Assembly: GCF_015624505.1 (NCBI RefSeq)
Contig: NZ_CP061379.1
Span: 2,170,001 to 2,234,000 of the forward strand
Direction of reading: 5' to 3'
Source: Bradyrhizobium commune
GTDB lineage: Bacteria > Pseudomonadota > Alphaproteobacteria > Rhizobiales > Xanthobacteraceae
Length of the DNA: 64,000 nt
A program made the position numbers and the translations under genes. The notes below the pieces were generated by a model. It had not been told where the DNA came from, searched no databases, and saw nothing but the letters and a program-made list of their open reading frames with translations. The number at the start of each line of letters is the position of its first letter. Positions within the stretch are counted from its first letter, which is position 1. Positions 26,076-36,835 of this stretch are shown here, one piece after another.

Positions 26076-26845
26076 GCCAGCTTCCACGGGAACAGCCAGG
26101 CGTTGAACGCCTTGAACAGGAAGTCGGAGACGAGGCCGATCAGGCCGATGATTATGATGCCGAAGATGATTTGGCCGGTGTTGAGCAGAGCCTGGCTGTC
26201 GGTGATCATGTGGCCGATACCGGAGGATGATCCGATCAACTCAGCGACGATGACGTAGGTCCAGGCCCAGCCCAGCACCAGCCGCAGAATCTCCGCGATC
26301 TCTGGCGCGGAGGAGGGCAGCAGCACGCGACGGATGATGCCGCGGTCGCCGGCGCCCAGCGTATAGGCCGCCTCCACCAGATCGCGCCGCGTCGCGCCGA
26401 CGGTTACGGCAACCATCAGGATGACCTGGAACACCGAGCCGATGAAAATGACGAGCAGCTTCTGCAATTCGCCGATGCCGGCCCACAGGATCAGGAGCGG
26501 AATGAAGGCGGAAGCGGGCAAGTAGCGCGCAAAGGACACGAACGGTTCGAGAAAGGCCTCGACGGGCTTGTAGGCGCCCATCAATACGCCGAGCGGCACC
26601 GCGACGAGCGCAGCCAGAACAAAGCCGCCGATCACACGCCAGATCGTCATGCCGATGTCGAACACGAAGCCTTGCTTGGTCAGCAGATCAAAACCCTCCT
26701 GCACCATGGTCAGCGGATTGGCGAGGAAGGTCTTCGACACATGGCCGCCGAACGTCGCCCACGACCAGAGGGCAACGAACACCACGAAGAACGCGAGGCC
26801 ATAGGCCGCGCGCTGCTTCGATGTTACGGGATCGAGGGGACGCAT
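26072..26845 (-). CDS. ABC transporter permease (nitrate/taurine type)
   Basis: The 257-residue inner-membrane protein has about six hydrophobic helices and the EAA-type coupling loop (EAAYTLGAGDRGIIRRVLLP) of importer permeases in the SsuC/TauC group. It begins two bases after the stop of the binding-protein gene and overlaps the ATPase gene, so the three form one transporter. Confidence 0.9.
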   Translation of the reverse strand: MRPLDPVTSKQRAAYGLAFFVVFVALWSWATFGGHVSKTFLANPLTMVQEGFDLLTKQGFVFDIGMTIWRVIGGFVLAALVAVPLGVLMGAYKPVEAFLEPFVSFARYLPASAFIPLLILWAGIGELQKLLVIFIGSVFQVILMVAVTVGATRRDLVEAAYTLGAGDRGIIRRVLLPSSAPEIAEILRLVLGWAWTYVIVAELIGSSSGIGHMITDSQALLNTGQIIFGIIIIGLIGLVSDFLFKAFNAWLFPWKLA

Positions 26846-26847
26846 GC

Positions 26848-27792
26848 CTACTTGATGAAGCCGGCGTCGAAGAGATCCTCGACCTTCGGTGCGGCCTTGA
26901 TGATGCCGATCTCAAGCAGGAGCTCGGCGGCATCCTTGTTGAAGGCGAGGAAATCACCCGAGAAGAACTTCCGGTTCGCAGCCTTGTCCTGCCAGCGCAG
27001 GTATTTGGCCGAGTTGCCGAACGCCTCGCCGGTCTGCTTCACGTCCGCGCCCATGATCTCATAGGCCTTGGCTTGGTCCTTGGCGATCATGTCGAGCGAC
27101 TCGAAATAGCTGTCGGCGAGCGCCTGCGCGGCCTTCGGGTTCTCGCTCAGGAATTTCGGCGTGCAGCCAAAGGTATCCATCACGATCGGATAGTCCAGCG
27201 TGGTCGCGATGATCTTGCCCTTGTCGGGCGCGGCGCGCACGGTCGACAGATACGGCTCATAGGTCATCGCGGCGTCGTTCTGGCCTGTGACGAAAGCCTG
27301 CGCAGCCGCGGCCGGCTCCAGGTTCACGACGGTGACGTCCTTCATGGTGAGGCCGTTCTTCTTCAGCATCCAGGCGAGCGCAAAGTAAGGCGAGGTGCCC
27401 GGCGCTGACGCGGCGACTGTCTTGCCCTTGAGATCCTTGATCGCGGCGATGTCGTTGCGTACCGCCATGCCGTCGGCGCCAAAGCTCTTGTCGAGCTGGA
27501 AGATCTGCTTGGTCGCGACGCCATTGGCGTTCCAGGAAATCCAGGTCTCGACCGTGGTCGCGGCGCACTGGATGTCGCCGGAGGCGATCGCAAGGTGGCG
27601 GTCCTTCTGCGGGATCTTCTTGATCGTGACGTCGAGGCCGTTCTTCTTGAAGATGCCGGCCTCCTTCGCCAGCGTCAGCGGCGCGAAGCCGGTCCAGCCG
27701 GAGATGCCGATTCCGACCTTGACGTCGTCGGCGAGCACCGGAGTGGAGACCGTAAGCGCAATGATTGTCGCAAATACTTTCGAGCTACGCAT
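26848..27792 (-). CDS. ABC transporter substrate-binding protein (NMT1/SsuA-like)
   Basis: The 314-residue periplasmic protein has a signal peptide ending at VLADDV (~20) and a two-lobe fold of the NMT1/SsuA type, with SGWTGFAPLTLAKEAGIFKKNG at its start (the usual first strand and helix). ATG at 27792 follows AAGAGGA; the longer frame to 27939 has no signal peptide at its front. It follows hutC by about 100 bases on the same strand. The ligand is unknown. Confidence 0.88.
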   Translation of the reverse strand: MRSSKVFATIIALTVSTPVLADDVKVGIGISGWTGFAPLTLAKEAGIFKKNGLDVTIKKIPQKDRHLAIASGDIQCAATTVETWISWNANGVATKQIFQLDKSFGADGMAVRNDIAAIKDLKGKTVAASAPGTSPYFALAWMLKKNGLTMKDVTVVNLEPAAAAQAFVTGQNDAAMTYEPYLSTVRAAPDKGKIIATTLDYPIVMDTFGCTPKFLSENPKAAQALADSYFESLDMIAKDQAKAYEIMGADVKQTGEAFGNSAKYLRWQDKAANRKFFSGDFLAFNKDAAELLLEIGIIKAAPKVEDLFDAGFIK

Positions 27793-27898
27793 GATTGTCG
27801 TCCTCTTGCCGATCGATGGATTGACGTCCTGTTGATCTCTGTCGGCCCGTATAGGCCGTTGCCTGAAGCGTTGCACGATTTGTGCCGACATGGTCCTC

Positions 27899-28627
27899 TC
27901 AGCCTCCCTTGAATCGGGCGACAAGGCGGTGAGAGTCACCGGGATAAAGCAGCCGTACCGCGGTGATCGTGCGCGCGCTGCGCCAAGTATAGCGATCGAT
28001 CACAAGGCAGGGTGCGCCGATGGCGATATCGAGCGCCTCCGCCGTGTGATGATCCGCAACAATGGCGCTGATCGTATGCTCGGCCTCTGTCCATGGGACA
28101 TGATGAAGCAGCCACGAGCCCGGCGGCTCGCGCGAAAAATCCGCGGTCGCGGCGTCCGGCACAGACGAGAGGTCAATCAGCCTGTCTTCGACCGCGAAGG
28201 GCACGTTGTCGGCGCTGTGCCGGCAGGCGATTGCGATCACCTTGCCGGCTTTCTTCACGCCGAGCCGGTCGCGATCAGCGGCTGTCGCTACGCGTAGCTT
28301 GCGATGGATCAGCTCGTAGCCATAGCTGCGGCCGAGCGCGGTGATCTCGGCGCGGATATCGGCGATCTTGAGCACGGCGGACTGATGTTGCGGCCGGCGC
28401 ACGAAGGAGCCGGCGCGCCGCCGCCGTTCGATCAAATCGGCCTGGGCGAGCTCCGACAGCGCCTTGTTCACCGTCATGCGCGAGCAGCCGTAGCGCGCAA
28501 CAAGCTCGTGCTCAAAGGGGATGCGATGGCCGGGCGGCCACTCGCCGGTCAGGATACGCTTCTCGATGTCGGAGCGGATGCGCTTATAGAGCGTCGGCTT
28601 GTTACTTTCGTCAGTGGCAAGGCTCAT
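27899..28627 (-). CDS. hutC: Histidine utilisation repressor HutC (GntR family)
   Basis: The 242-residue regulator has a GntR winged-helix domain (~8-75, LYKRIRSDIEKRILTGEW, MTVNKALSELAQ) and a UTRA effector domain (~95-240). HutC binds urocanate and represses hut genes. Its ATG overlaps the hutF stop (ATGA). The likely operator is the palindrome at 30014-30033 between hutF and hutI, through which it would control both arms, including its own transcript. Confidence 0.92.
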   Translation of the reverse strand: MSLATDESNKPTLYKRIRSDIEKRILTGEWPPGHRIPFEHELVARYGCSRMTVNKALSELAQADLIERRRRAGSFVRRPQHQSAVLKIADIRAEITALGRSYGYELIHRKLRVATAADRDRLGVKKAGKVIAIACRHSADNVPFAVEDRLIDLSSVPDAATADFSREPPGSWLLHHVPWTEAEHTISAIVADHHTAEALDIAIGAPCLVIDRYTWRSARTITAVRLLYPGDSHRLVARFKGG

Positions 28628-29979
28628 GCGACGAGCCTCCGCACCGATGCGTTGAAGCGTTCGCGCGCGGTTTGACGCAGCCTGTGCCGTCCGCCTTCGA
28701 CCAGCTTGTGGCCGCCAGCCCAGACGCAATCGATCGCGTTGCTGCCGGTCGCGAAAATCCAACCGTCGATAATGGCGTCGTGCGAACGTCCCGCCAGCGA
28801 CGGATGCGCGGCGTCGAGCGTGACGATGTCGGCGCGCACACCGGGCGCGAAGCCGACAGTCGGTTGCGCCAGTGCCTGCGCGCCGCCAGCGAGTGCATGG
28901 GCAAACAGCGTGCGCCCGGTCGAGGCGCCCGCGCCTCCAGAGAGCACGTTGCGCTCACGAAGCTTGAGCCGCTGGCCGTATTCGAGTTGGCGCAATTCGT
29001 CGGCGACACCGACCAAGACGTTGGAATCGGTGCCGACGCCGAACCGGCCGCCAGCATCGAGGAATTCACGGGCCGGAAAAATTCCGTCGCCGAGGCTCGC
29101 TTCTGTGATGGGGCAAAGGCCTGCGACTGCGCCGGTCTTGGCGAATGCGGCGACTTCGTCATCCGTCGTGTGGGTCGCGTGAATGAGGCACCAGCGTTGA
29201 TCGACCGGCGCGTGCTCCAGCAGCCACTGTACCGGTCGCCGTCCCGACCAGGCCAGGCAATCATCGACTTCCCTGACCTGCTCGGCGGCATGAATGTGCA
29301 CGGGCCCGCCATCGGCGAGCGGAATGATTGCCGCAAGCTCGTCCGGCGCGACGGCGCGCAAGCTGTGCGGCGCGATGCCGATATTGGCGCCCGGCAATTT
29401 GCTGATTGCCTTGCGAGAGGCCGCCATCAACGCGGCGAACTGATCGACTGAACAGATGAAGCGGCGCTGGCCGGCATGCGGCGCGGCGCCGAAGGAGCCA
29501 TGCGCATAAAAACTCGGCAGCAGGGTCAGGCCAATGCCGGATGCTTCCGCAGCCTGGACGATGCGCGCAGCCATCTCGGCGATATCAGCGTAGTGCAAGC
29601 CGTCGCGATCATGGTGCAGATAGTGGAATTCGCCGACGCGGGTAAAACCCTGCTCCAGCATCTCGACATAAAGCAGCGTTGCGACGGCCGCGACGTCGTC
29701 CGGCGTCATCGCGAGCGCGAAGCGATACATCGTCTCGCGCCAGGTCCAGAAGGTGTCGGTTGAGTCCCCGCGTAGTTCCGCCAGCCCGGCCATGCCGCGC
29801 TGGAAGGCGTGGCTGTGCAGGCTCGCAAGCCCAGGCAGCGCGATCTGGTGGCGCTCATCGCCGGCGGTGGGCGCCACGCCCGGCGTCACCGCCGCGATCG
29901 TGCCGGCGGTGACCACCACCTGCACGTCATTGGCCCAGCCCGAAGGCAGGAGCGCGGAAGCAAAATGCAATCGGGTCAT
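28624..29979 (-). CDS. hutF: Formimidoylglutamate deiminase
   Basis: The 451-residue amidohydrolase-superfamily protein converts N-formimidoyl-L-glutamate to N-formyl-L-glutamate and ammonia. Metal-site motifs are HSHAFQRGM, the HIHAAEQ His, and GTDSNV. HutF presence defines the five-step histidine pathway, which should end with HutG deformylase; no hutG is in the window. It is the first gene of the leftward hut operon, about 35 bases from the HutC palindrome. Confidence 0.93.
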   Translation of the reverse strand: MTRLHFASALLPSGWANDVQVVVTAGTIAAVTPGVAPTAGDERHQIALPGLASLHSHAFQRGMAGLAELRGDSTDTFWTWRETMYRFALAMTPDDVAAVATLLYVEMLEQGFTRVGEFHYLHHDRDGLHYADIAEMAARIVQAAEASGIGLTLLPSFYAHGSFGAAPHAGQRRFICSVDQFAALMAASRKAISKLPGANIGIAPHSLRAVAPDELAAIIPLADGGPVHIHAAEQVREVDDCLAWSGRRPVQWLLEHAPVDQRWCLIHATHTTDDEVAAFAKTGAVAGLCPITEASLGDGIFPAREFLDAGGRFGVGTDSNVLVGVADELRQLEYGQRLKLRERNVLSGGAGASTGRTLFAHALAGGAQALAQPTVGFAPGVRADIVTLDAAHPSLAGRSHDAIIDGWIFATGSNAIDCVWAGGHKLVEGGRHRLRQTARERFNASVRRLVA

Positions 29980-30013
29980 GATTACACGCCGGCTGGACAG
30001 AACCGCGCAACGA

Positions 30014-30033
30014 TTATATGTCTAGACATATAA
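30014..30033. promoter_or_regulatory. Probable HutC operator (perfect 20-bp palindrome)
   Basis: TTATATGTCTAGACATATAA is perfectly self-complementary and contains TGTCTAGACA. It lies in the hutF-hutI divergent gap, 35 bases from the hutF start and 31 bases from the hutI start. GntR/HutC repressors bind such sites; the assignment is by context. Confidence 0.82.
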
Positions 30034-30064
30034 GTCAAGCATCCCGCGACGAGGGGACACCTTC

Positions 30065-31279
30065 ATGGCAGAGCGCTTCGACCGGATCTGGCACAATGCC
30101 CGGCTCGCCACGATGCGGGCCGATCGTCCCGATCTCGGTGAGATCGAGCACGGTGTGATCGCCGCGCGCGATGGCCGCATCGTCTGCGCCGGCGCGCTGG
30201 CGGATTTCCCGGCGGATGCGGACGCGATCCAGCGGATCGATTGCGAGGGCCGCTGGATCACGCCGGGCCTGATCGATTGCCACACCCATCTCGTCTACGG
30301 CGGCAACCGCGCGCACGAATTCGAGCTGCGCCTGAAAGGCGCGAGTTACGAAGAAATCGCGCGCGCCGGCGGCGGCATCGTCTCGACGGTCGCCGCGACA
30401 CGCAAGGCGAGCGAGGCCGATCTCGTCGCGAGCGCGCTGCCGCGACTTGACGCGCTGATCGGCGAGGGCGCAACGACGGTCGAGATCAAGTCCGGATATG
30501 GCCTCGATACGGCGACCGAGATGCGGCAGCTCGCGGCCGCGCGCAGCCTCGGGCGCCAGCGGAAGGTCACGGTCCGCACGTCGTTCCTCGGCGCGCATGC
30601 GTTGCCGCCCGAGGCCGATGGCGACAAGGATCGCTACATCGATCTCGTCTGCAACGAAATGCTGCCCGCAGTGGCAAAGGCGGGCCTCGCCGACGCCGTC
30701 GATGCCTTCATGGAGGGTATCGCGTTCTCGGCCGAGCAGACGGCGCGGGTGTTCGAGGCGGCGAGGGCGCTCGGATTGCCGGTCAAGCTTCATGCCGATC
30801 AGCTCTCGAATCTCGGCGGCGCCGCGCTCGCCGCAAAATTCTCTGCGCTCTCCGCCGATCATTTGGAGCACTCCGATGAAGCCGGGGCCGCCGCGATGGC
30901 AAAGGCCGGAACGGTCGCAGTGCTGCTGCCCGGTGCGTTCTACTTCATCCGCGAGACGCAAAGGCCACCGGTCGGAGCGTTCCGCAAGCACGGCGTTCCC
31001 ATGGCGCTCGCGACCGACTGTAATCCCGGCAGCTCGCCGCTGACCTCACTGCTGCTGGCGATGAACATGGGCGCGACGCTGTTTCGAATGAATGTCGCCG
31101 AATGCCTCGCTGGCGTCACCCGCGAAGGCGCGCGTGCGCTTGGGGTGCTCGCGGAGACCGGCACGCTCGAGGCCGGCAAATGGTGCGACCTCGCAATCTG
31201 GGAGATCGAGCGTCCTGCCGAGCTCGTCTACCGCATCGGATTCAATCCGCTGTACCGCCGGGTGTGGAGGGGACAGTGA
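30065..31279 (+). CDS. hutI: Imidazolonepropionase
   Basis: The 404-residue amidohydrolase opens 4-imidazolone-5-propanoate to N-formimidoyl-L-glutamate, the third step of histidine breakdown. Metal and substrate motifs are [27 protein letters not shown] and [10 protein letters not shown]. It is first in the rightward hutI-hutH-hutU operon. Its TGA overlaps the GTG of hutH. Confidence 0.95.
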   Translation: MAERFDRIWHNARLATMRADRPDLGEIEHGVIAARDGRIVCAGALADFPADADAIQRIDCEGRWITPGLIDCHTHLVYGGNRAHEFELRLKGASYEEIARAGGGIVSTVAATRKASEADLVASALPRLDALIGEGATTVEIKSGYGLDTATEMRQLAAARSLGRQRKVTVRTSFLGAHALPPEADGDKDRYIDLVCNEMLPAVAKAGLADAVDAFMEGIAFSAEQTARVFEAARALGLPVKLHADQLSNLGGAALAAKFSALSADHLEHSDEAGAAAMAKAGTVAVLLPGAFYFIRETQRPPVGAFRKHGVPMALATDCNPGSSPLTSLLLAMNMGATLFRMNVAECLAGVTREGARALGVLAETGTLEAGKWCDLAIWEIERPAELVYRIGFNPLYRRVWRGQ

Positions 31280-32835
31280 CGGAGCAGGGCGCCGCGATCA
31301 TCGTCAAGCCGGGAACGGTCAGCTTCGACGATCTCGCGCGCGTGCTGGAGGGCGCGCCGGTCCAGCTTGATCCCGCATTCTGGTCGCGCGTCGAAGCCGC
31401 CGCGGAAATCGTCGCCAAAGCCGCGCGGGCCGCTGCCCCTGTCTACGGCATCAACACCGGCTTCGGAAAGCTGGCTTCGAAGCGGATTCCGCCGGACCAG
31501 ACCGCGCTGCTTCAGCGCAATCTCATCGTCTCGCATTGCTGTGGCGTCGGCCCGGCGACGCCGGAGCCGATCGTGCGGTTGATGATGGCGCTGAAGATCG
31601 TTTCGCTTGGCCGCGGCGCCTCCGGCGTTCGCCGGCAGGTGATCGAGCAGCTACAGGCCATGCTTGCGCGTGGCGTCTTTCCGCTGGTGCCGCAGCAGGG
31701 TTCGGTCGGTGCGTCCGGCGATCTCGCGCCGCTTGCCCATATGACCGCGGTCATGATTGGAGAGGGGCAAGCGATCGTCGACGGCAGCACCGCATCCGGC
31801 GCCGAGGCGCTCGCCGCCGCCGGCCTTGCGCCACTGACGCTAGGCCCTAAGGAGGGACTTGCGCTGATCAACGGCACCCAGTTCTCGACGGCCTACGCCG
31901 TCGCTGGCGTGCTGCGCGCGCATCGTCTGGCTCGCGCCGCGCTCGTGACGGGCGCGCTGTCGGTCGATGCGGCGATGGCGTCAACGGCGCCGTTCCGCCC
32001 GGAGATCCAGTCGCTGCGTGGCCATGCCGGGCAGATCGGTGCGGCCGCAACGCTAATGGCGCTGCTCGACGGCAGCGACATCCGCCTGTCGCATCTCGAA
32101 GGCGACGAACGCGTGCAGGATCCCTATTGCCTGCGCTGTCAGCCACAGGTCGCGGGCGCCGCGCTTGATGTGATCACGGGGGCTGCGCGCACGTTGATCG
32201 TCGAGGCCAACGCCGTCACCGATAATCCGCTGGTGTTGGTCGAGACCGGCGAGATTGTCTCCGGTGGCAATTTCCACGCCGAGCCGGTCGCCTTCGCCGC
32301 CGACGCCATTGCACTGGCGCTGTCGGAGATCGGTGCGATCAGCGAGCGGCGGATTGCGACGCTGGTCGATCCCGCGCTCAATTTCGGCCTGCCGCCGTTC
32401 CTCACCCCCGATCCTGGCATCAATTCCGGCTTCATGATCGCCGAAGTCACGGCTGCCGCGCTCTACGCCGAGAACAAGCAGCGCGCTTCTGCTTGTTCGA
32501 TCGACTCGACGCCGACCAGCGCCAACCAGGAAGATCACGTCTCGATGGCCGCGCATGCCGCGCGGCGCCTGTCCGACATGGCCGACAATCTCGCCGCCAT
32601 TTTGGGCATCGAGCTTCTGGTCGCCGCACAAGGCATCACGCTCCGCGCGCCGCATCTGACCAGCGCGTCGCTCGTCGCCGTCATCGCCGCGTTGCGCGAA
32701 CATGTGCCCGCGCTCGGCGCGGACCGCTACATGGCCGACGATCTCGCCAAGGCTGCTGCGCTGATCGAAGCCGACGCACTGCCGGTCGCGGCGCTTTCCG
32801 CGCTTCCATCCGATCCGTTTCCAAGACTCGACTGA
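31276..32835 (+). CDS. hutH: Histidine ammonia-lyase
   Basis: The 519-residue enzyme makes urocanate and ammonia from L-histidine. The MIO cofactor forms from Ala146-Ser147-Gly148 in [14 protein letters not shown], near the classical 142-144. [10 protein letters not shown] and the late QEDHVSM are also family signatures. The start is GTG at 31276, inside the hutI stop (GTGA), meaning translational coupling. Earlier in-frame starts would lie within hutI. Confidence 0.95.
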   Translation: MTEQGAAIIVKPGTVSFDDLARVLEGAPVQLDPAFWSRVEAAAEIVAKAARAAAPVYGINTGFGKLASKRIPPDQTALLQRNLIVSHCCGVGPATPEPIVRLMMALKIVSLGRGASGVRRQVIEQLQAMLARGVFPLVPQQGSVGASGDLAPLAHMTAVMIGEGQAIVDGSTASGAEALAAAGLAPLTLGPKEGLALINGTQFSTAYAVAGVLRAHRLARAALVTGALSVDAAMASTAPFRPEIQSLRGHAGQIGAAATLMALLDGSDIRLSHLEGDERVQDPYCLRCQPQVAGAALDVITGAARTLIVEANAVTDNPLVLVETGEIVSGGNFHAEPVAFAADAIALALSEIGAISERRIATLVDPALNFGLPPFLTPDPGINSGFMIAEVTAAALYAENKQRASACSIDSTPTSANQEDHVSMAAHAARRLSDMADNLAAILGIELLVAAQGITLRAPHLTSASLVAVIAALREHVPALGADRYMADDLAKAAALIEADALPVAALSALPSDPFPRLD

Positions 32836-32845
32836 AGAGGTCTTC

Positions 32846-34510
32846 ATGAACCGCCGACTGGACAACGACCGCACCATCCGCGCCGCTCGCGGCAGCGAGA
32901 TCAGCGCCAAGAGCTGGCTGACGGAAGCGCCGCTGCGGATGCTGATGAACAACCTCGATCCTGATGTCGCCGAGCGCCCGAGCGAGCTCGTCGTTTATGG
33001 CGGCATCGGCCGCGCCGCGCGCGACTGGGAGAGCTTTGACCGGATTACGGCCGCCTTGCGCAAACTTGAGAACGATCAGACCTTGCTGGTGCAGTCCGGC
33101 AAGCCGGTCGGCGTGTTCCGCACCCATGCCGATGCGCCGCGTGTGCTGATCGCGAACTCCAACATCGTACCGCACTGGGCGACGCTCGATCATTTCAACG
33201 AGCTCGATCGCCAGGGCCTGATGATGTACGGTCAGATGACGGCTGGCTCATGGATTTACATCGGCAGCCAGGGCATCGTGCAGGGCACCTACGAGACCTT
33301 CGTCGAGGTCGGTCGCCGCCATTATGGCGGCAGCCTCGCCGGCAAATGGATTCTCACCGCCGGCCTCGGCGGCATGGGCGGAGCCCAGCCGCTGGCGGCG
33401 ACCATGGCCGGCGCATCGATGCTCGCGGTCGAATGCCAGCCGAGCCGCATCGAGATGCGGCTGCGCACCGGCTATCTCGATCGTCAGGCTGCAACGCTCG
33501 ACGAAGCGTTGTCGATCATGGATGAGGCCGCGAAGACAAAGAAGGCGGTCTCCGTTGGCCTGCTCGGGAATGCCGCTGAAATCTTTCCCGAGTTGGTGCG
33601 CCGCGGCGTGAAGCCCGACATCGTCACCGACCAGACCAGCGCGCATGACCCGATCAACGGGTACTTGCCGAAGGGCTGGACTCTCGCCGATTGGGAAGCG
33701 AAGCGCGCATCCGATCCGAAAGGGGTTGAGCGCGCGTCGAAGATTTCGATGGTCGAGCACGTCCAGGCCATGCTGGATTTCCATGCGCTAGGAATCCCAA
33801 CGCTCGACTATGGCAACAACATCCGCCAGATGGCGCAGGACATGGGCCTGAAGAACGCCTTCGATTTCCCGGGCTTCGTTCCCGCCTATATCCGCCCCTT
33901 GTTCTGCCGCGGCGTCGGGCCGTTCCGCTGGGCCGCGCTGTCAGGCGATCCCGAGGACATTTTCAAGACCGATGCCAAGGTCAAGGAGCTGATGCCCAAT
34001 GACAAGCACCTGCACAATTGGCTCGACATGGCCAGGGAACGCATCAAGTTCCAGGGCCTGCCGGCGCGGATCTGCTGGGTCGGGCTCGGCGATCGTGATC
34101 GTCTGGGTCTCGCCTTCAACGAGATGGTCGCGCGAGGCGAGTTGAAAGCACCCATCGTGATCGGCCGCGATCATCTCGACAGCGGATCGGTCGCAAGCCC
34201 GAACCGCGAGACTGAGGCAATGAAGGACGGATCGGATGCGGTGTCCGACTGGCCCCTGCTTAACGCGCTGCTCAATTGCGCAAGCGGCGCGACCTGGGTG
34301 TCCCTGCACCATGGCGGCGGCGTCGGCATCGGCTATTCCCAGCACGCCGGCATGGTGATTGTCGCGGACGGCACGCCGGAAGCCGCCAAGCGGATCGAGC
34401 GCGTGCTTTGGAACGATCCCGCCAGCGGCGTCATGCGCCATGCGGATGCAGGCTACAAGACCGCGATCGACTGCGCCCGCGCCAATGGGCTCGATCTGCC
34501 GAGCTTGTAG
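32846..34510 (+). CDS. hutU: Urocanate hydratase
   Basis: The 554-residue enzyme adds water to urocanate to give imidazolonepropionate, using tightly bound NAD. Family signatures include [27 protein letters not shown] in the NAD site, and YGNNIRQMA. It starts 10 bases after hutH and closes the rightward operon. It ends eight bases from the convergent GGDEF-EAL gene, leaving no room for a separate terminator. Confidence 0.95.
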   Translation: MNRRLDNDRTIRAARGSEISAKSWLTEAPLRMLMNNLDPDVAERPSELVVYGGIGRAARDWESFDRITAALRKLENDQTLLVQSGKPVGVFRTHADAPRVLIANSNIVPHWATLDHFNELDRQGLMMYGQMTAGSWIYIGSQGIVQGTYETFVEVGRRHYGGSLAGKWILTAGLGGMGGAQPLAATMAGASMLAVECQPSRIEMRLRTGYLDRQAATLDEALSIMDEAAKTKKAVSVGLLGNAAEIFPELVRRGVKPDIVTDQTSAHDPINGYLPKGWTLADWEAKRASDPKGVERASKISMVEHVQAMLDFHALGIPTLDYGNNIRQMAQDMGLKNAFDFPGFVPAYIRPLFCRGVGPFRWAALSGDPEDIFKTDAKVKELMPNDKHLHNWLDMARERIKFQGLPARICWVGLGDRDRLGLAFNEMVARGELKAPIVIGRDHLDSGSVASPNRETEAMKDGSDAVSDWPLLNALLNCASGATWVSLHHGGGVGIGYSQHAGMVIVADGTPEAAKRIERVLWNDPASGVMRHADAGYKTAIDCARANGLDLPSL

Positions 34511-34518
34511 CCCGGTAT

Positions 34519-36537
34519 TCAGGCCACGACTTTTGCGTCGCGCGTCCCGGCAGCGTGGAGACGCTGCTGCTCCTTCGTGAGATACTTGTCGATCGCATCG
34601 CCCGACATCGGCTTTGCGAAATAATAGCCCTGGATGAAGTCGCAGCCGAGGCGGCGCAGGCTGTCGAGCTGGGCGCGGGTCTCGACGCCTTCGACGACAC
34701 AAGCGATTTCCATGTCGTCGCACAGGCCTGTCAGAGACTTGATGATCTTGTGGCTGACCGGATTGTCGTTGATGTCGGCGACGAAGCTGCGGTCGACCTT
34801 GATCTTGTCGAGCGGCAGGCGGTGGACGTGGCTCAGCGACGAATAGCCGGTGCCGAAATCGTCGAGCGAGATGCCGCAGCCCATGGTCTTCAGCGCAGCA
34901 ATCGATTGCTGCGCGCGCACGAAGTCGAAGGTGACGGCGGTCTCGGTGATCTCGAAGTCGAGCCGGCGCGGCGGCACGCCGCTCTTCTCGATGATGGCGA
35001 TCAGCGGCAGGATGCCTTCGGGCGAGCAGACGTCGTGGGCCGAGAGGTTGAACGAGAGGCGGATATCGTCGGGCCAGGTCTTTGCGGTCGCGAGCGCACG
35101 CACCAGCAGCGCCTGTGTCAGCGGACGGATCAGGCCGATGCGCTCGGCGGCCGGGATGAAATCGGCCGGCGAGACCCAGCCTAGGCGCGGGCTCTGCCAG
35201 CGCGCCAGCGCCTCGAAGCTGGCGGTGCGCTCGCTCATGGCGTCGACGATCGGCTGGAACACCAGTTCCAGCTCGGTTTCGAAATCGGCGGTGCGCAGCG
35301 AATTCTCGATGACGCCACGGCTGCGAATCTCGGCCTCGAGCTCGATCGAGAAGATCACGGTGCGGCCGCGCAGATGGCGCTTGGCGTGATAGAGCGAATA
35401 GTCGGCGCATTCATAGAGCGCTTCCGCCGTCGTCGCTGATTGCGGGAACAGCGCAAAACCGATCGAGCAGGACAGGCCGGTATGCGCGGTGTCGAGCTGA
35501 TAGGGCAGCTTGACCTGGTCCCCGATGCGCTGGCCGAGCCGCATCAGATCGTCGTCGCCGGGGTCATCCCAGACCACGAGGCCGAACTCGTCGCCGCCGA
35601 GGCGGGCGAACTCGACGCGGTGCGCGCCGAAGCCCTCGCAGACCTCGCGGATGCGGCGGCCGGCCTCGATCAGAACGCGGTCGCCGACCGAGTGGCCGTA
35701 ATTGTCGTTGATCGGCTTGAAGCCGTCGAGATCGATGATTCCGACCGCAACGCGAACGCTGCTTCGCTCGGCGTCGGCGAAGGCGCTTGAGAGCTCGGCG
35801 AAGAAGCGGCGGCGGTTTGGCAGTTCGGTGAGGGAATCGAGATTGGCGAGACGGAAGTTCTCATCCGAGAGCGCCTGCGTCGCCGCCTGCTGCGCGAGCA
35901 GCGATTTGCGGCTGGCGACGAGATCGGCGAAATCGCGATAATAGATCACCAGTACCGTCACCATCGCGCCGGACACCAGGAGGTCGTTGACGGCGATCGC
36001 TCGCAGCGTCGGCTCGCCGGTCGCCCAGAAGAACAGCACATACGGTATGTCGACAACCAGCGTGACGATCAGCGCCGACGAGCGCAGGTGCATCAGCGAG
36101 AAGATGCAGCCGATCACTGTGACTGCCATGTAGAAGGCGATCTGGCTCTTGGCAAAAGGGTCGCCGTAAGGGTAGAGCGCGAAAGACCAGGCAGTGAAGC
36201 CGGCGCCGATCGGCAGCGTCATCCAGTTGGTGGCGCGCAGGTTGCGCAGGATGTCGGCGTCGCTGCGCACGAGATGACGCTGGCGCAGCCACCAGAAGGT
36301 TCGGAGCGCCGCTAGCACGGTCAGCACGCTCGGCACGATCATCGTAAGCCAATCCGGCGCCACGTTCACATAGGTGTAGGCGACCGCGATCGTATTGCTG
36401 ATCAGGATGAAATAGAGCAGCGGGATTTGCTTGGAGAAGGCGTCGAACTGCGCGCGCGTCAGGTCCGGATTGTCGGCCGGCACACGAAACAGCCGCACGG
36501 CGGCGGCGAGGTGCGCTTTCAAATCGACGGCAGGCAT
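34519..36537 (-). CDS. Membrane-bound GGDEF-EAL cyclic-di-GMP protein
   Basis: The 672-residue protein has an N-terminal membrane sensor with several helices (~30-205, no recognised ligand domain), a GGDEF domain with intact RLGGDEFG, and an EAL domain with FEALARW and DDFGTGYSS. It could make and break cyclic-di-GMP. There is no RxxD inhibition site that I can point to with confidence. ATG at 36537 is preferred over GTG at 36582. It is transcribed alone, convergent with hutU. Confidence 0.9.
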   Translation of the reverse strand: MPAVDLKAHLAAAVRLFRVPADNPDLTRAQFDAFSKQIPLLYFILISNTIAVAYTYVNVAPDWLTMIVPSVLTVLAALRTFWWLRQRHLVRSDADILRNLRATNWMTLPIGAGFTAWSFALYPYGDPFAKSQIAFYMAVTVIGCIFSLMHLRSSALIVTLVVDIPYVLFFWATGEPTLRAIAVNDLLVSGAMVTVLVIYYRDFADLVASRKSLLAQQAATQALSDENFRLANLDSLTELPNRRRFFAELSSAFADAERSSVRVAVGIIDLDGFKPINDNYGHSVGDRVLIEAGRRIREVCEGFGAHRVEFARLGGDEFGLVVWDDPGDDDLMRLGQRIGDQVKLPYQLDTAHTGLSCSIGFALFPQSATTAEALYECADYSLYHAKRHLRGRTVIFSIELEAEIRSRGVIENSLRTADFETELELVFQPIVDAMSERTASFEALARWQSPRLGWVSPADFIPAAERIGLIRPLTQALLVRALATAKTWPDDIRLSFNLSAHDVCSPEGILPLIAIIEKSGVPPRRLDFEITETAVTFDFVRAQQSIAALKTMGCGISLDDFGTGYSSLSHVHRLPLDKIKVDRSFVADINDNPVSHKIIKSLTGLCDDMEIACVVEGVETRAQLDSLRRLGCDFIQGYYFAKPMSGDAIDKYLTKEQQRLHAAGTRDAKVVA

Positions 36538-36835
36538 TGCAATACGCGCCCCAAATCCCTTCAAACGAAGGCGATCTTGCACAGCGGGAGTAAAGAGCGC
36601 GTTAGACGAGTTCCACGTGGAAAAGCCTGCGCAGGTTGCGCGCTACCGCAGGATTTTCCGGCCGCGTGCATTGGTGAGGCGGTGTTAAGCATGTGCGGCA
36701 GAAGGGACGGGTGCGGAGCCCGTGACGGCTACGCTCTGCTAACCATGCGCATGGCGCAGCGCAGAGCCGCATCCCATTGGCGCAGGCCGACTTGCTGGAT
36801 CGACCTCTTTCGCCGCCGCGCCGGACGCCAGCGAG

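Noticed and set aside
27832..27845. Possible seventh FNR-type box near the ABC binding-protein gene
   Set aside because: Only the left half (TTGA) matches; the right half reads TCGG, so the palindrome is broken.
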